From: Trichobilharzia szidati
Lineage: Eukaryota > Platyhelminthes > Trematoda > Strigeidida > Schistosomatidae
Length of the DNA: 64,000 nucleotides
Assembly (NCBI GenBank): GCA_944472155.2
Contig: OX235277.1
Location: 24,314,804-24,378,803 of the forward strand
Direction of reading: 5' to 3'
In this document: one piece after another, positions 11,405 to 22,620 of the stretch
How the letters are laid out: the number at the start of each line of letters is the position of its first letter
How positions within the stretch are numbered: position 1 is the stretch's first letter
The notes under the pieces: model-generated
Databases searched by the model: none
The model's input: the letters and a program-made list of their open reading frames with translations, nothing else
Told to the model about the DNA's origin: nothing
Translations under genes and position numbers: made by a program

Positions 11405-11728
11405 AATTGGATTTTAGATTTTCCCGTCGACTGATTGGACTGAAGTGCTCGGTCTCAGGTTGACATGTCGCCTTCTTGTGCAGATGCTTCAACGGTGTCT
11501 GGGTATGTAATTAAAAGGTAACTGGTGGATGTTGACTAGCAGTGGAATCCAGGATATGCGTTTCGTCCTATTCGGGACTCGTCCGCCAGCTGAATGTACC
11601 TGCATTCCCCAGTGACTGATGATGTCCCCACCGAGACTCGAACCTAGTGCCCATAGTTTCAAACACCAAAGTTTTATCCACTAGACCATTTGAGCCACAA
11701 GAGCCACCTCTTTTGCAACGGTTCATTG
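11405..11728 (-). mobile_element. S-alpha-type hammerhead SINE, minus strand
   Basis: On the minus strand the tRNA-like head reads GTGGCTCAAATGGTCTAGTGG (A box) with GGTTCGAGTCTC (B box), followed by the hammerhead block GACGAGTCCCGAATAGGACG plus AAACGC (about 11540-11592) and CTGGATTCCACTGCTAGTC, the 3' strand of stem I, as in schistosome S-alpha satellite ribozymes. The core CTGANGA is disrupted: GCG is inserted after CTG, so activity is unlikely. Stem II (GTCC/GGAC) and GAAA are intact. The 11405-11465 flank is repeated inverted at 11735-11798. Confidence 0.75.
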
Positions 11729-11734
11729 ATATGT

Positions 11735-11985
11735 CAACCTGAGACCGAGCACTGCAGACCCATCAGTCAACGGGAAAATCTTAAATTCAATTATATAACT
11801 AATATGACCCGTTGCACAAGAGGTGGCCAGCTCTCGTGGCACAAGTGGTCTAGTGGATAAGGCTTTGGCGTTTGAAACTATGGGCACTGGGCTCGAGCCC
11901 CGGTGGGAACATCATCACTCCCTGGGGAATACAGGTACATCCAGTGACGAGTCCAAATTGGACGAAATACACCACCCGTCAATTA
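11735..11985 (+). mobile_element. S-alpha-type hammerhead SINE, plus strand, head-to-head with its neighbour
   Basis: Head CGTGGCACAAGTGGTCTAGTGG (A box) and GGGCTCGAGCCCC (B-box-like). The ribozyme remnant is CCAGTGACGAGTCCAAATTGG plus ACGAAATAC near 11941-11970. The first C of CTGACGA is missing (CAGTGACGAG), which removes an invariant core base. The inner flank 11735-11798 is the inverted copy of 11405-11465. Confidence 0.72.
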
Positions 11986-13010
11986 AATTGTAAACAAGTC
12001 TACTTACAAACGTAAAACGCATATCATCTTCTCGTAGATAACTACTTTCATTTTAGTCAGCTGTGCAATTTGGTTTTTGAATGAATACATTATTTCTAAT
12101 GACCATATATTGCCACTGTCTTTTGCTAATAAAAGAGGTTCAATTGAACTCGTTTTCCAGTTATTCTCCTGAATCCATGAATGGATGTAATCTCACATCA
12201 AAGAAATTTTACCACCGGCGTTGCTTTATATCATGTAACTCTCAAACATAGACATAAGCGAATTCCTCAGAGACAGTTGAAAAACTTTTCTGCGTGTTTG
12301 TATGACATTGAGATGCTGTGAGTCTGTGATATTATTGCAGAAATAATTTTTTATTCGCCTAATTATCGTATTTGATTTTAAGATTTACATGCTTGTTATT
12401 ATTAGTATTACTGACAATGGAACTAGTAATAGTGCTGGTTGGTAGGTATTCAAACCTGTTGTTTAAATCTCCTCGGAGGAGGAAAAACAATTAAAAGAGC
12501 ACTTTTGTACTATTCGACAGCTCGATGGCAAACTATTTGAGAAGCATCTCTTATTCGAGTTGTTATGTTTCTAATGTTTACCTCTTGAAATTATTAAGGT
12601 ATAACAGAAAGAATCTAAACAGTCACCAGTGTGCCAGTAATATTTTATTTCATAACTTCACTCATCCAGTTAGAAAATGTTGGTCACCTGCTATACGATT
12701 GAAAAGGGAATTCTTCTTGAACGTCGCTCCTCTTAGTGTAGGGTCACAATGATCACTAATAATGGAAACTATATGCCACTTTTCAGATTAATACGTTTAT
12801 CAATTAGTTCCCCAACATCGGCTCTACACTAATATATAGTTTCATTACATCAAATTTTGCCAATCAGGTGGCTATTTTCGTTAATCTCTTCTAGAAACAG
12901 CTAGGCGGGTGAAAATCAAGAGGTTAAAATTCATCAAAACATCAATTAACTAGTAGATGTTAGTAACTAGAAGGAGGGGAGGGGCGGTGAAAACTGATTA
13001 ATTATGGAAT
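11986..13010. other. Spacer, nothing recognised
   Basis: A frame at 12525-12752 has no family resemblance. A small palindrome (TCCTCGGAGGA) lies near 12472. I see no gene. Confidence 0.4.
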
Positions 13011-13014
13011 TTCG

Positions 13015-13945
13015 ACAACACAATAAGAAGACGTAGTTTATTTGAAACGTGTAGTGTATTGGTGCATCACTTTTCGGACATTCTGATCACACACGTACTT
13101 GTTATACACAGTTTTTTAGAAGGCATATTAATATATGTGTATAAAGAAGGCATGAATAATTACAATACAGGTCAGATTGTGTACAAGTCAAGGTCACCAA
13201 TAATTGGTAGGGAGGTGCAAAAGGTGGGGTAAGAAAGCTAAGCTTATTTTCATAGACAAAACGGGAACTATCTGTCCTGTAAACCTTCACATTATCCGAA
13301 CGATAGTGTCACATCCCACTGTGTTTATCAATTTGCATGTATGTGTGGAGACACGTACATAAGGAGGACCCATCAGTGTCTGCAGGTTAGGGCTATAGAA
13401 CACAACAAATGAAATCGCCAGACACAACTGACCCCGGAAATAGATGTCCAACATCATCTATAGCCAACCATATTATAGAGACGGGTCATAAGGTTGATTT
13501 CAACAGTGCCTTTAAGCCGATATATAAAACAAGGTTGAGCCACATACTTATATTCATTGAAGCCTTAGCCATAAAGCGACTTTAACCTATCCTATGTGCC
13601 CAAAAGTTATTTGTTATCACCTTAAACCTGCCTTGGTAGTCCAATCAAGAACCAAGGTCCAATTTACTTCATAATATTTTCAACCCCTTCTTTGCCTTGT
13701 TTTTCTCTTTTTCTCTTTCTTAACCACACCTTTCGCACCTCCCTACCCATTATTGGTGACCTTGACTTGTACACAATCTGACCTGTATTGTAATTATTCA
13801 TGCCTTCTTTAATATACCTTCTTGCCTTCTATAAAAACTGTGTATGACAAGTACGCGTGTGATCAGAATGTCCGAAATGTGATGCACCAATACATTACAT
13901 GTTTCAGATAAACTACGTCTTCTTATTGTGCTGTTGAAATTCATA
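13015..13945 (+). mobile_element. Penelope-like element foldback with endonuclease remnant
   Basis: The two arms 13015-13235 and 13715-13940 are inverted copies of each other. Both contain ACAATAAGAAGACGTAGTTT or its complement, GGTGCATCAC.TTTCGGACATT and ACAATACAGGTCAGATTGTG. Between them the plus strand encodes YxCxCGDTYI plus a downstream IxHHLxxxxI-type region and the end of a Penelope GIY-YIG domain (a VCMCGDTYIRRT-like segment near 13335-13370), riddled with stops. The arms themselves carry the end of the coding region (CTQSDLYCNYSCLLY reads in both). This is the structure expected of a PLE with inverted terminal repeats. Confidence 0.75.
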
Positions 13946-14189
13946 AAGGGAACTAAGTGCTTTAAATTACAGAATTCAAGATAGGTTGATTCATAGGTGT
14001 TAGCAAAAAGTTATTACATAATCAAGAAATTTGTAAAATAACAGTGATGATTAAGAAGAAGAATAGGATGACTCAGAAGAATTGCGTACAGTACAAACAA
14101 ATTAATAGAATTAGCTATAACAATTGTAAAAATTAACAAAGTCAAAGAGAGTAACAAGGGGAGATGAAAATATCATTTTTTTTAAAAAC
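13946..14189. other. Spacer
   Basis: AT-rich sequence with no recognised feature. Confidence 0.35.
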
Positions 14190-14400
14190 CTAATACGTAT
14201 TATGCAGTTGACCATGACAAAGAAAGGGACTGTACAAATTTCTTTTGAACTGACGCACAGATGTGGCTTGTTCAGATGAATACTGATTGCCTCTGCTGTA
14301 TGTAAAAGTCGTATTCGTAGAGCGTGTGGCGAAGGGTGCGTGATATGCACTAAATAACTTAAAAAGCTTTGTTTGAGTCGACTTGACGTCCATTATAGAT
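14190..14400 (-). pseudogene. Possible LINE reverse-transcriptase C-terminal remnant
   Basis: The minus-strand frame contains FTYSRGNQYSSEQATSV then RQFKRNLYS. It resembles the extreme C-terminus of CR1/L2-type LINE polyproteins (pattern: aromatic-rich strand, W.SLP region, SVxxFKRxL). No catalytic motif is present and the match is short, so this is a weak call. Confidence 0.3.
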
Positions 14401-14544
14401 GAGATTAACTAGTATTGAGCTGTGTATGGCTTTATATATTAGTGTAGAGGCGATGTTAAGGAAGTAATTGAAAAGCAATACATATTTCTATTGTTAATCT
14501 GTTGCTTGTTTTCTAAATGCGTAAATCGCAATTTGGAGTTACAC

Positions 14545-15545
14545 TTCTTATTATTATTATTGTATCCTCTAATTCCTAGAGGAACATAGGGCTTCAGCCA
14601 TGCGTCTCCATTGCGTTCGGTTCTCTGCTAGAGTTTTCACCTGGCTCCATGTCTGCCCAAACATTTTCATCTCCCTTTCACATGACCTCCTCCAAGTCAC
14701 CCTCACACTGACGACCAACTCGCCGATTCCCTTATGGATTCCATTCAAGGGCTTGTCTAGTGATGTCACTTGATGGTTTCCTCAGAGTATGGCCAATCCA
14801 TCTCCATTTCTTCCCGCCTATTTGTTTCACAATCGGTCCCTGCTGGGTTGGTTCGCTCCCAGAGATCTCTGTTGCTGATCTTTTCTGGCCATCTGATCTT
14901 GGGTATTGAGCGAAGACAGCTGTTGACGGAAGTGTGTTGTTTGTTCGAAGTGCCTTTCATGACACGCCAAGTGTCTGATCCGTATAGTAGCATTGACTTT
15001 ACATTGGAGTTAAAAATCCGGATCTTATTTGATGCTGAGTGCTGTTGACCTCCAAACAGACTTGAGATTAGTGAAAGCTTGTCTTGCTTTTTCGATTCTT
15101 GCTTTGATATCCTCGTCAGTCCCGCCTGTAGTTGAAGCGACGCTACCCAGGTAGGTAGGTGAAGGAAGTTGTTTCTTTCAGGTTTCTTCCATTTATGCTG
15201 ATTGTTGTCTATTGTTGTTGTTGCTGTTGGTTGTGTTGCCGATGAATCTTCATCACCTCTGTTTTCGCTATGTTCACCTGAAGTCCTATCTTCTCTGGAT
15301 GCTTCTTCTGCCAACTTGTTGCTTTTCTCTTGCATATCTTCCAGTTTGTGAGAAATCAGACATATATCATCGGCGAAGTCCAGATCCCCCAAGTCACTTT
15401 TTGTGTGAGTCCATTTTATGCCTGTTTCCTCATTGCCCGCTGTTTGTTGCATTATCCAATCTACTGCAATCAGGAAAATCACTGGCGATTGTAGGCAGCC
15501 TTGTCTTACTCCTGTCCTCAATTCGAAATGTTCCGTAAGTTTCCC
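14545..15545 (-). mobile_element. RTE (SR2-like) LINE fragment, best-kept RT C-terminal half
   Basis: The minus-strand frame from 15521 to 14766 (251 codons) reads RTGVRQGCLQSPVIFLI (RT motif B region), VDWIMQQTAGNEETGIKW, then LDFADDICLISHKLEDMQ with the catalytic F-ADD intact, the linker with poly-Thr, NKIRIFNSNVKSMLLYGSDT and [18 protein letters not shown] further frame (14769 to 14569) carries the RVTWRRSCE.EM...TLAENRTQWRR tail. The 3' end is TTCCTCTAGGAATTAGAGG with an ATAATAATAATAAT tail. It is 5' truncated just before motif A; the reading frame is long but incomplete. Confidence 0.88.
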
Positions 15546-15949
15546 GAATTACACTTCTGTTGTCACGCAACCTGTACATTTTTGCTGAAGTATCAACTGT
15601 TTTTCACTCCTATCATAACTAAACCCATCATAATCTCAAATTTTCTTTGGTTTTAGGAATTGCGTTTATAAAAGGAGATCATAAAATCATTAGAAGAATC
15701 CATTGATAAAATTAATCACAAATAACATTATAATATACAAAGAACTTACTTTTCATCTCTAAAAATACAGATATTAAAACATCTTATTGTGAGTAATTTC
15801 ACTGACTGTTAAATTGACTCGAATCTGCCTCCTAAGACGCCCTTTGTTTCATCAACGGAAGATGCACATCTCCATAAATAACAAGTAAGAGATAATCGTG
15901 TTTGCAGTATAATTGAATATTAGTCTACAATAATTATGTGGTTTATAAA
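15546..15949. other. AT-rich spacer, nothing recognised
   Basis: No coding domain or assigned repeat. Confidence 0.4.
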
Positions 15950-16532
15950 ATGCTGCCACAACTACAGGAGGAACGGATGAGGATGTCAAAACGAGAATCA
16001 GGAAGGCGAGAAACACATTCATCAACCTGAAACCAATCTGGAAGTCTTCGTCACTCAACATCAACAACAAAATTCGGATTTTCAATACAAACGTCAAGTC
16101 ACTTCTTCTTTACGTACGGATCAAAATGTTGGCGGGTCACAAAGAATATTTCCAACAGGTTGCAGACCTTTATCAACAACTGTCTTCGCTCTATACTGAA
16201 GATCAGATGGCCGGAAAGAATCATCAACAAGAAACTATGGGAAGAAACAAAACAATCACCCAACAAATATGCAGGAGAAAGTAGAGATGAATTGGACACT
16301 CGCTGAGGAGGTCGCTGGGTGATGTTGCGCTTCAGGCCCTCGAGTGGAACTCGAAAGGGAAGCGGCGAGTGAGACGTCCAAGGGTGACATGGAGGAGATC
16401 GTGTGAAGAGGAACTGAAACAGTATGGGTTAACATGGACGAAGGTGAAAAGTACAGCAGAAGACAGAAGCAAGTGGAGGCTTGCAGTTGAAGCCCTATGT
16501 TCCACTAGGAACCCAAGGGAGCAATAATAATA
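15950..16532 (+). mobile_element. RTE LINE 3'-end fragment, divergent subfamily
   Basis: Encodes GGTDEDVKTRIRKARNTF, SLNINNKIRIFNTNVKS and, after frameshifts, LEWNSKGKRRVRRPRVTWRR, with a final WRLAVEALCSTRNPRE-like end. The nucleotide end CCCTATGTTCCACTAGGAAC then CAATAATAATA is that of the RTE group, but the coding sequence is clearly different from the SR2-like copies at 4.2, 14.5 and 33 kb, so a second subfamily is present. Confidence 0.82.
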
Positions 16533-16875
16533 CTTTTTAGTGGAAAAAAGGCTTTAAAGCTTAATACATTTACCTCTGTTGACAACTTTAGTGATAAGCA
16601 TTTCTTATCGTCTTTCATCTTATTGACTCGGTTTATTATTTGAATTCCACTATTAACTATTACACGTAGATTCAATTTTGAATTGTTTTGGATTCCTTGT
16701 GTGCTGTATGGAGTGTGGAAACTTGAACTGCTGCAGCTCTGTGCAGAGTTCTACTTTGAAATTCAGTCACTCAGTAGGACAGTCTAAAAAAATAAATTAT
16801 TTGAAAGTACCCCAATCACTGAATATACTGTTATCGTTGAAGCTATTAAACTATGTTATACTATTTACATATTAG
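16533..16875. other. Spacer, nothing recognised
   Basis: A 65-codon frame (16678-16875) has no recognisable domain. Confidence 0.35.
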
Positions 16876-16879
16876 CTTG

Positions 16880-17880
16880 TTTATTAGATATATGACACAA
16901 TGAAACAGTATTATTCACTGGATGACAAAGTTTCGAACACAATTTATTGTTCATAAGCAGATCAGTTATGATAACACGACTTCAAAATTTCAGTTTTATA
17001 GTTTTCTTTGCTGTATTCTATTTGTCGTCGTAGTGGTAGTAGAATTTTTCCGATATCTGGGACAGGTGTTGAATCATTCCTATTACACGTGAATAAAGAT
17101 TCCGTTATAAGTCTCTCTTTCCATTTGTCCATATTAGTTTTCAGAATACAAACATCGCCCCAATCGATATTGTGGTTTTGTCCCGCACATGTGCAGTTAT
17201 AGATGGACCATTTTGGAAATTGTTGCAAGATTGTGTTCCTGTTGTTTGACCTTTAGTTGGTTAGGCGTTTATGTTCATTCACTTTTATTTTCAGTGATCT
17301 GAACGCTTGACCCATATATCTAGCCAGGTACTCAACACAAGATATTTTCTAAATTACATTGTTATTACCCATCATTTTTATTGGGTCTTTCAGTTGATTT
17401 ATCTTATTTGTAATTAGATTCATCGGTTTAAACGTGGTGCGAATTCCAATATTGTTGAGGTTTCGTCGAACTGCCTCTGATGTACCATTTTTGTGTGGTG
17501 TAGTTATTGTATTTTGACTTCCTCCTTCTTGTCATTCTCTGACTGTACCCTCTTTTATCTCTTTTATATTATCTCTGATAAATTCTTTTGGATAGTTGTT
17601 GTCAAGTAACATTTTGACCAGGACGTTTATTTCTCTACTGAGGTCCTCTGGTGTTCCTGTAAGTCTACGTATGCTATCTGCAAGACTTTGTATTAATCCT
17701 CGTTCTACCTTGGGTGGATGAGCTGAGTGATAATCAAGGAGTCTTCGGGAATGCGTAGTTTTTCTAAATATCGTCGTTTTGATGCTACCATCTGTTAGTC
17801 TTTGTATTTTGCAGCCTAACATAGGCAGTACCCCAATTTCATTCACTATTTCCATATATGAGTACAAATGACATAAATGT
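16880..17880 (-). mobile_element. Penelope-like element fragment, RT end and GIY-YIG remnant
   Basis: The minus-strand frame 17867 to 17532 encodes ..LGCKIQRLTDGSIKTTIFRK then THSRRLLDYHSAHP and KVERGLIQSLADSIRRL, the canonical FLD..RKPTHT..L...S.HP..K segment of Penelope RTs. The frame 17228 to 16962 encodes the endonuclease end (HNIDWGDVCILKTNMDKWKE, RLITESLFTCNRND). The Cys-rich YIG core between them is frame-broken. The terminal 250 bases recur in the same orientation at 18.59-18.85 kb. Confidence 0.8.
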
Positions 17881-18560
17881 GTGAATTAAAAACAAAACAA
17901 CTCCTACAGCGGTGTGAACACGGGCAGTAATCTCGCTCGAAATACTGCCAATAAAAAAAACTTATCATTGTGTGTAAACCACTGAAATATAGTTATGCCT
18001 TTATTTGACCAAAGAAATTGTTCGAAAGTGCGTTTAATTATCAGTGTAACTTGCAAAGGAAAACAAATACTTTTCTTTCCTTTTCAGTCAGTAAAGTACA
18101 TACAAAGTGAATTATTTAATTGTAGATCAACTTACCTCGTTCTGAGATAAAATCATGATAATAATAATGACGATTTTCATTTCATTAGCACTCTTGTTTA
18201 CAGATTCAGTGAATGTAATATTGTAGAATTTCGTTTTAGTCAAAGGTGACACTAATAGTTCCACCTCTAGGTGGTCAATTGACGTAATGCAATTCCTAGT
18301 TTGATTGTCACTATGGTTGCTTTTAAATTATTCATGTAAATATAACGGACTATTACATGAAAATAGCTGACGTTACTACGTTACAGCCAAGTAAAGTGAA
18401 TGCAAATTCTACAGTCATCGGACAAATAGCGTGATGAGTGAACAAAGAGGATGTAACAACTGCAAGTTGAACCAAACAAATGCATTAAACATCTTAGTAA
18501 TCATTTGTGGTATGATTGGTCTTTTTACGTTGTTCTTTAAAGATCTTATGGACCTTTCCG
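17881..18560. other. AT-rich spacer, nothing recognised
   Basis: Lies between two same-orientation PLE pieces. The frame 18431-18622 has a hydrophobic segment but no family resemblance. Confidence 0.4.
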
Positions 18561-18564
18561 TATT

Positions 18565-19270
18565 AGTTTGTTTATTATATATAAATGCATATATATCACA
18601 GCGAAATAGTATTATTCACTGAATGACAAAGTTTCGAACACAATTTCTTGTTCATAATCATTTCAGTTTTAATCATATGACTTCAAAACTTGAGATTTAT
18701 GGTCATATTTTTTCTCTCCTATTTGTCGTCGTAGGGGTAGTCGAATTTTCCAGATATCTGGGACAGGTGCTGAATCATTCCAGTTACACGTATTAGCAGT
18801 TGATTCGATAAACAAAGATTCTGTTATCAATTTCTCCCTTGCCTACTTTGTCTTCCACTTGTTTGGCATGTATGTCGTCATTTAATTTTATCATTATTAT
18901 CACTATCACTACTATAATTATTCATTTTGTTTTTATTTTTACATTTCCCTACATACTTTCTGACTAAGTTATCGGGATAATTATTAAGTTCCAAAGCTTC
19001 TCTAATATGCCTCACTTACCGTCTTAGATTTTCCTTCGTACTACTTAGATTTGTGCTTTATCACTTAAACATTTCACCAACCCACTTTTTACCGACACAG
19101 AGTGGGCTGATCGGAAATCCAAATATCTGTTTGAATGTGTAGGTTTCCTGTAAACACTAGTGTTTAACTTCCCGTCTTCTTTTGCTTTCACGCTACAATC
19201 TAACATTGGAAGTTCCTCTTCCTGACTTTCCGTTTCACAGGTGATTTGAATTCATGTGTTAGAAAAATCT
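18565..19270 (-). mobile_element. Second Penelope-like element piece, direct repeat of the preceding one
   Basis: 18565-18850 matches 16875-17110 in the same orientation (TATTATTCACTG.ATGACAA, AGTTTCGAACACAATTT, TATTTGTCGTCGTAG.GGTAG, GATATCTGGGACAGGTG). Further along the minus strand, decayed RT sequence is recognisable (TYTFKQIFGFPISPLC in the RKPTHT..S.HP position, and EALELNNYPDNLVRKYV, equivalent to LLDNNYPKEFIRDNI of the other copy). Confidence 0.7.
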
Positions 19271-20040
19271 GTCTATATATTAATATACTAATATGTTATA
19301 TTAAAACGGATCTAAGCGGGCATCAATGTGTCTGTAATATTTAATTTTCTACCTACGTTCAGTCAGCCAGAGTATGTTTTGCACTTGCCATGCAAATGAG
19401 TGAGGTAATCAATCTGCAACTTAAATCCACACAATGCTACCCAGTGACTAAATTGCAAATCATCATTGAAAATATGAACTCTTTGCCATCCTGAAGATAA
19501 ATCCACTGTGTTCTTTTTGTTACGAAACATAGAAATTTGAGATAAATCATCGACTAATTCACATATCAAAAATAGCCAATAAATGTGGGATTCAGCAAGC
19601 ACATTTCAAAAGAAAGTACAGATACCTAACTAGAATACTTTAGTTCTATTTATTACTATTGAAAAAATACACAAAGTTTATATATACTACTGATTCATTG
19701 GGATGAGTAGATGCATACGACTTGCATCAAACAGCAGTACTTGTTTGCCATATCGAGGCAATTTAAGCACCTGTCGGCGGGTCGTTTCGCTAACCAGCCG
19801 TGTACTCGACTTGACTCATCTCAGACAGCCGAATCAGTTCAAACCACCCAGTTTCTGGCAAGCTACTTGGTCTAACTGGTTATGCCATAAATTAAATTTA
19901 CAGTTTTACAGTTAGTGTTCATATATATATATTTATATTTATATATGTAACTTACGTCTTTTGACTAAAAATGCAGATATTATAACATTTAATTGTGAGT
20001 AGTTTCTGTGTCTATTATTATTGCCTTGAAACCACTTCAT
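19271..20040. other. Spacer, no assigned feature
   Basis: Contains a TA-rich microsatellite at about 19921-19948. Frames at 19363-19602 and 19703-19915 show no domain. Confidence 0.4.
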
Positions 20041-20042
20041 GT

Positions 20043-20120
20043 AGCGGCATTTAACTGGTGGGTGGTGACTAGCATTGGAATCCTGGATGCGCATTTTGCC
20101 CTATTTGGGACTCGTCATGT
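20043..20120 (-). mobile_element. S-alpha hammerhead relic
   Basis: The minus strand reads TGACGAGTCCCAAATAGGGC, AAAATGCGCATCC and GGATTCCAATGCTAGTCACC, the S-alpha ribozyme block with the first core C changed to A and GAAA changed to CAAA. Only the ribozyme and its 3' flank survive. Confidence 0.65.
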
Positions 20121-20839
20121 AGCATTATTCTCAAAAGGTTATGATGCTAATATCAGTGAATAACGAATAACATGTGCTTTTTTGACGGAAAATCTGCAAA
20201 ACATTTCTTTCCCATATATCTTGACCTAAAAGTTATAAGATGTATTCCGTCATTCAACAATACGCGTCGTACTATTTAATAGCAGAAAAGATCTAAAACC
20301 CGAAACTATTATCTCTTTATCTTTAAAACCATCTTTTGTCATTCTTCTTGTTCACTGTAAACAAAACCAATCGCGATTCTGTTTATTATTCATCTTCACA
20401 TCATTACTGCACTAACTCAGCATCCAATTTGTAATTGAACTGTTATGTCTTTCGCATAAATGTGACTGTGATCGCTAAAGCCAATGAAGACAGATTGGGC
20501 TTAGATAATAACAATTAGCTGTTATACATGCAATTTCAAAGTAAACTTTATCCATGTCTGACATCAGTTAGGGAGCCAGTGAAAATCTAGGAACAAAGGA
20601 ACAAATGTCTCGTCACACTGACGCAAGAAAAGCTGGTTGTATCTATCGCGCATATTTGTGTTTTTTATCAGTCTGTATGTACGAACTTTAAGAGTGGCAT
20701 GTCCTTTTGTATATTAGAACCTAAACAGATCCATTGCTCCGGTCAGACACATTACTACGGACATGTATATACTTGCAATTATAAAATCCTGTAAAAATGT
20801 ACTGTATTGACTGATAAAGCAGTGCTAAGATTTCTTAAT
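20121..20839. other. Spacer with a small SINE tail remnant
   Basis: CTGACATCAGTTAGGGAGCC near 20561 is the terminal segment of the hammerhead SINE family (minus strand). The rest is unassigned. Confidence 0.45.
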
Positions 20840-20970
20840 CATTGATCACGCACGGACAGCAGTTTCGTGCAAGTTTGGGACTCTTCAGCGACACCTATAC
20901 ATCGGGACTCGAACCTAGGACCTTCCAGTTGTGAAGCAAGCTCGTATATCATTGAGTCACTGGGACTAAA
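20840..20970 (-). mobile_element. Hammerhead SINE fragment, minus strand
   Basis: Head GTCCCAGTGACTCAATGATA with B box GGTTCGAGTCCC, then CTGAAGAGTCCCAAACTTGC and ACGAAACTGCTGTC. The core CTGAAGA and GAAA are kept, but stem II has a C-C mismatch and stem III is no longer self-complementary, so activity is doubtful. Confidence 0.7.
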
Positions 20971-21019
20971 GTTTGCGCTAAATATATCTCACGAATTGAC
21001 AGAAACTGGAATTCATCGA

Positions 21020-21130
21020 CTATTGGGTCGGGTCTGAGTGGCCTAATGTTCTACGAGCTCGCCTCGTAACCGGAAGGTCCTGGGTTAGAACCCCAGTCGG
21101 TGTGTACTGCTGGAGAGTCCTAAACTATTA
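21020..21130 (+). mobile_element. Hammerhead SINE head fragment, plus strand
   Basis: TCTGAGTGGCCTAATGTTCT, CGAGCTCGCCTCGTAACC and GGTCCTGGGTTAGAACCCC match the head of the 399-bp unit. The ribozyme starts (CTGCTGGAGAGTCC) and is then cut off. It lies head-to-head with the neighbouring minus-strand fragment. Confidence 0.65.
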
Positions 21131-21925
21131 CAACAACAGCAACAGTGGACCAATGTTTTCCAATGGTAAACAATCAAGTCCCTGCAAACAAACACCTGAT
21201 AATTTCCTAATAAGCTGAAATGAGCACGAAACATTGTTACTGGGTTGGCTGCCGATTTCCTTAGAACACCATACACTAAGTTGATAATTTTTGCTGTAGC
21301 GACATCGTGAACACATCATCAACAACTTTGTGTTATCAAACCGGACTTAGATACTTCAATCTATCAAAACATTTCATTTAAGTGAAATTCTTGAATTTCA
21401 TACTAAAGACAGTCAGTAATTTATGGTCAAAATATTTATAACTGTTCAGTTTCTGTAAGGCTGAGTTTTCCAGGTCAAATTTCCTAACGAAATCTGTTCA
21501 ACAAAAACTGAAACAAAGAATGCACTCAATATGGTTAGCAAAGTGAAATCACATGTATGAGAACGTGAAATTTTGAAAATTGATTAAATTCCCATGGTTT
21601 ACTCCGCATTTAATATGAAAGCGTATATAGACTAACACATGAATGACAATACTTACTTCTTTGAAGACCTACCAGATTTTTTATTTTGAAAAAAATTTAT
21701 TAATTTATTTTTCGTCTCAGACAGTATTAATTTCCTATAGATATGCATGTGAAATCATTCAAAATACTTCATTGAAAAGTCTTTTTTTACTTGAAAAGAA
21801 CATCCGTTTGCGAAATAAGCTCCGAAAAATACAATGGTTTCAAAGAACTGACATTATAAATGGCATATTTATTTGACAAGCAAAATTGAAAATGTTTTAA
21901 TGACATACAAGTGAATAAAAAGGAT
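21131..21925. other. AT-rich spacer, nothing recognised
   Basis: No domain-bearing frame or assigned repeat. Confidence 0.35.
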
Positions 21926-21927
21926 TG

Positions 21928-22132
21928 ATTGGTTACAGGATTTCATCATGAGCTGACATCGGTTAGAGAACTATTGAAAAACCAGCCACAGGGAGTACTG
22001 GACAGCCAACTGTTTCGTCAGTCTAGTATGAAACTCTTCATCAGTACGCAACCACTAACAGGGTTCGAACTTAGGACCTTTCAGTTACAGACCATTAAGC
22101 TACTGGGATCCAATCCAATGGCCAACCAATGA
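21928..22132 (-). mobile_element. Hammerhead SINE fragment, minus strand
   Basis: GGATTTCATCATGAGCTGAC, GGGAGTACTGGACAGC, TTCATCAGTACGC and the B-box complement GGGTTCGAACTTAGG follow the satellite monomer in order. The core base C3 is changed (ATGAAGA) and stem II is interrupted. Confidence 0.7.
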
Positions 22133-22469
22133 ATTCTAACCATATTTCGCCCACAGAAGTGTCATTTTAATCTAGACTGACATAAATTCAGCGATTATCC
22201 GACTGTGCTGAACTTGGAATATTATCTGAAGGATGACATGAGCTCTTCTTGTTTCACGGATTCTCTTCAACTGTTTACACCACAAAACAATATCAAAATA
22301 TAAGATACAAGATTTTTGAGCATACTTTTTCATGGGGACGTTGAGTTATAAATAGAAAGCATAAGAAACAGAATTCCAACATGGTGTAGGTAAAAAGATG
22401 CTCGTCGATGGTATTGGTTGGTGTTGACACTAAAAATCTGGAATTCGTAGGATTTGGAACTGAGTCAAG

Positions 22470-22620
22470 TCCCAATGGTTGAGTGGCCTAAATATTCGCC
22501 TTGCAGTAGGTCTTGATGTCTGATCCCGTAGGTGCCTACTGATGAAGAGCCCCAAAATGGGACGAAACGGCTATCCCCTACTTCCTGATTCTCTAACTGA
22601 TATTAATCCGAAGACAAACA
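22470..22620 (+). mobile_element. Hammerhead SINE fragment, plus strand
   Basis: Head TGAGTGGCCTAAATATTCGC, then GATGAAGAGCCCCAAAATGG and GACGAAACGGCTATCC, and the end TTCTCTAACTGATATTAATC. The ribozyme is degenerate. Confidence 0.62.

Noticed and set aside
22535..22590. Perfect CTGATGA at 22542 as an active hammerhead
   Set aside because: In the alignment with the satellite family the core register is three bases further on (ATGAAGA, with C3 lost). In the CTGATGA register stem II does not pair next to the core.
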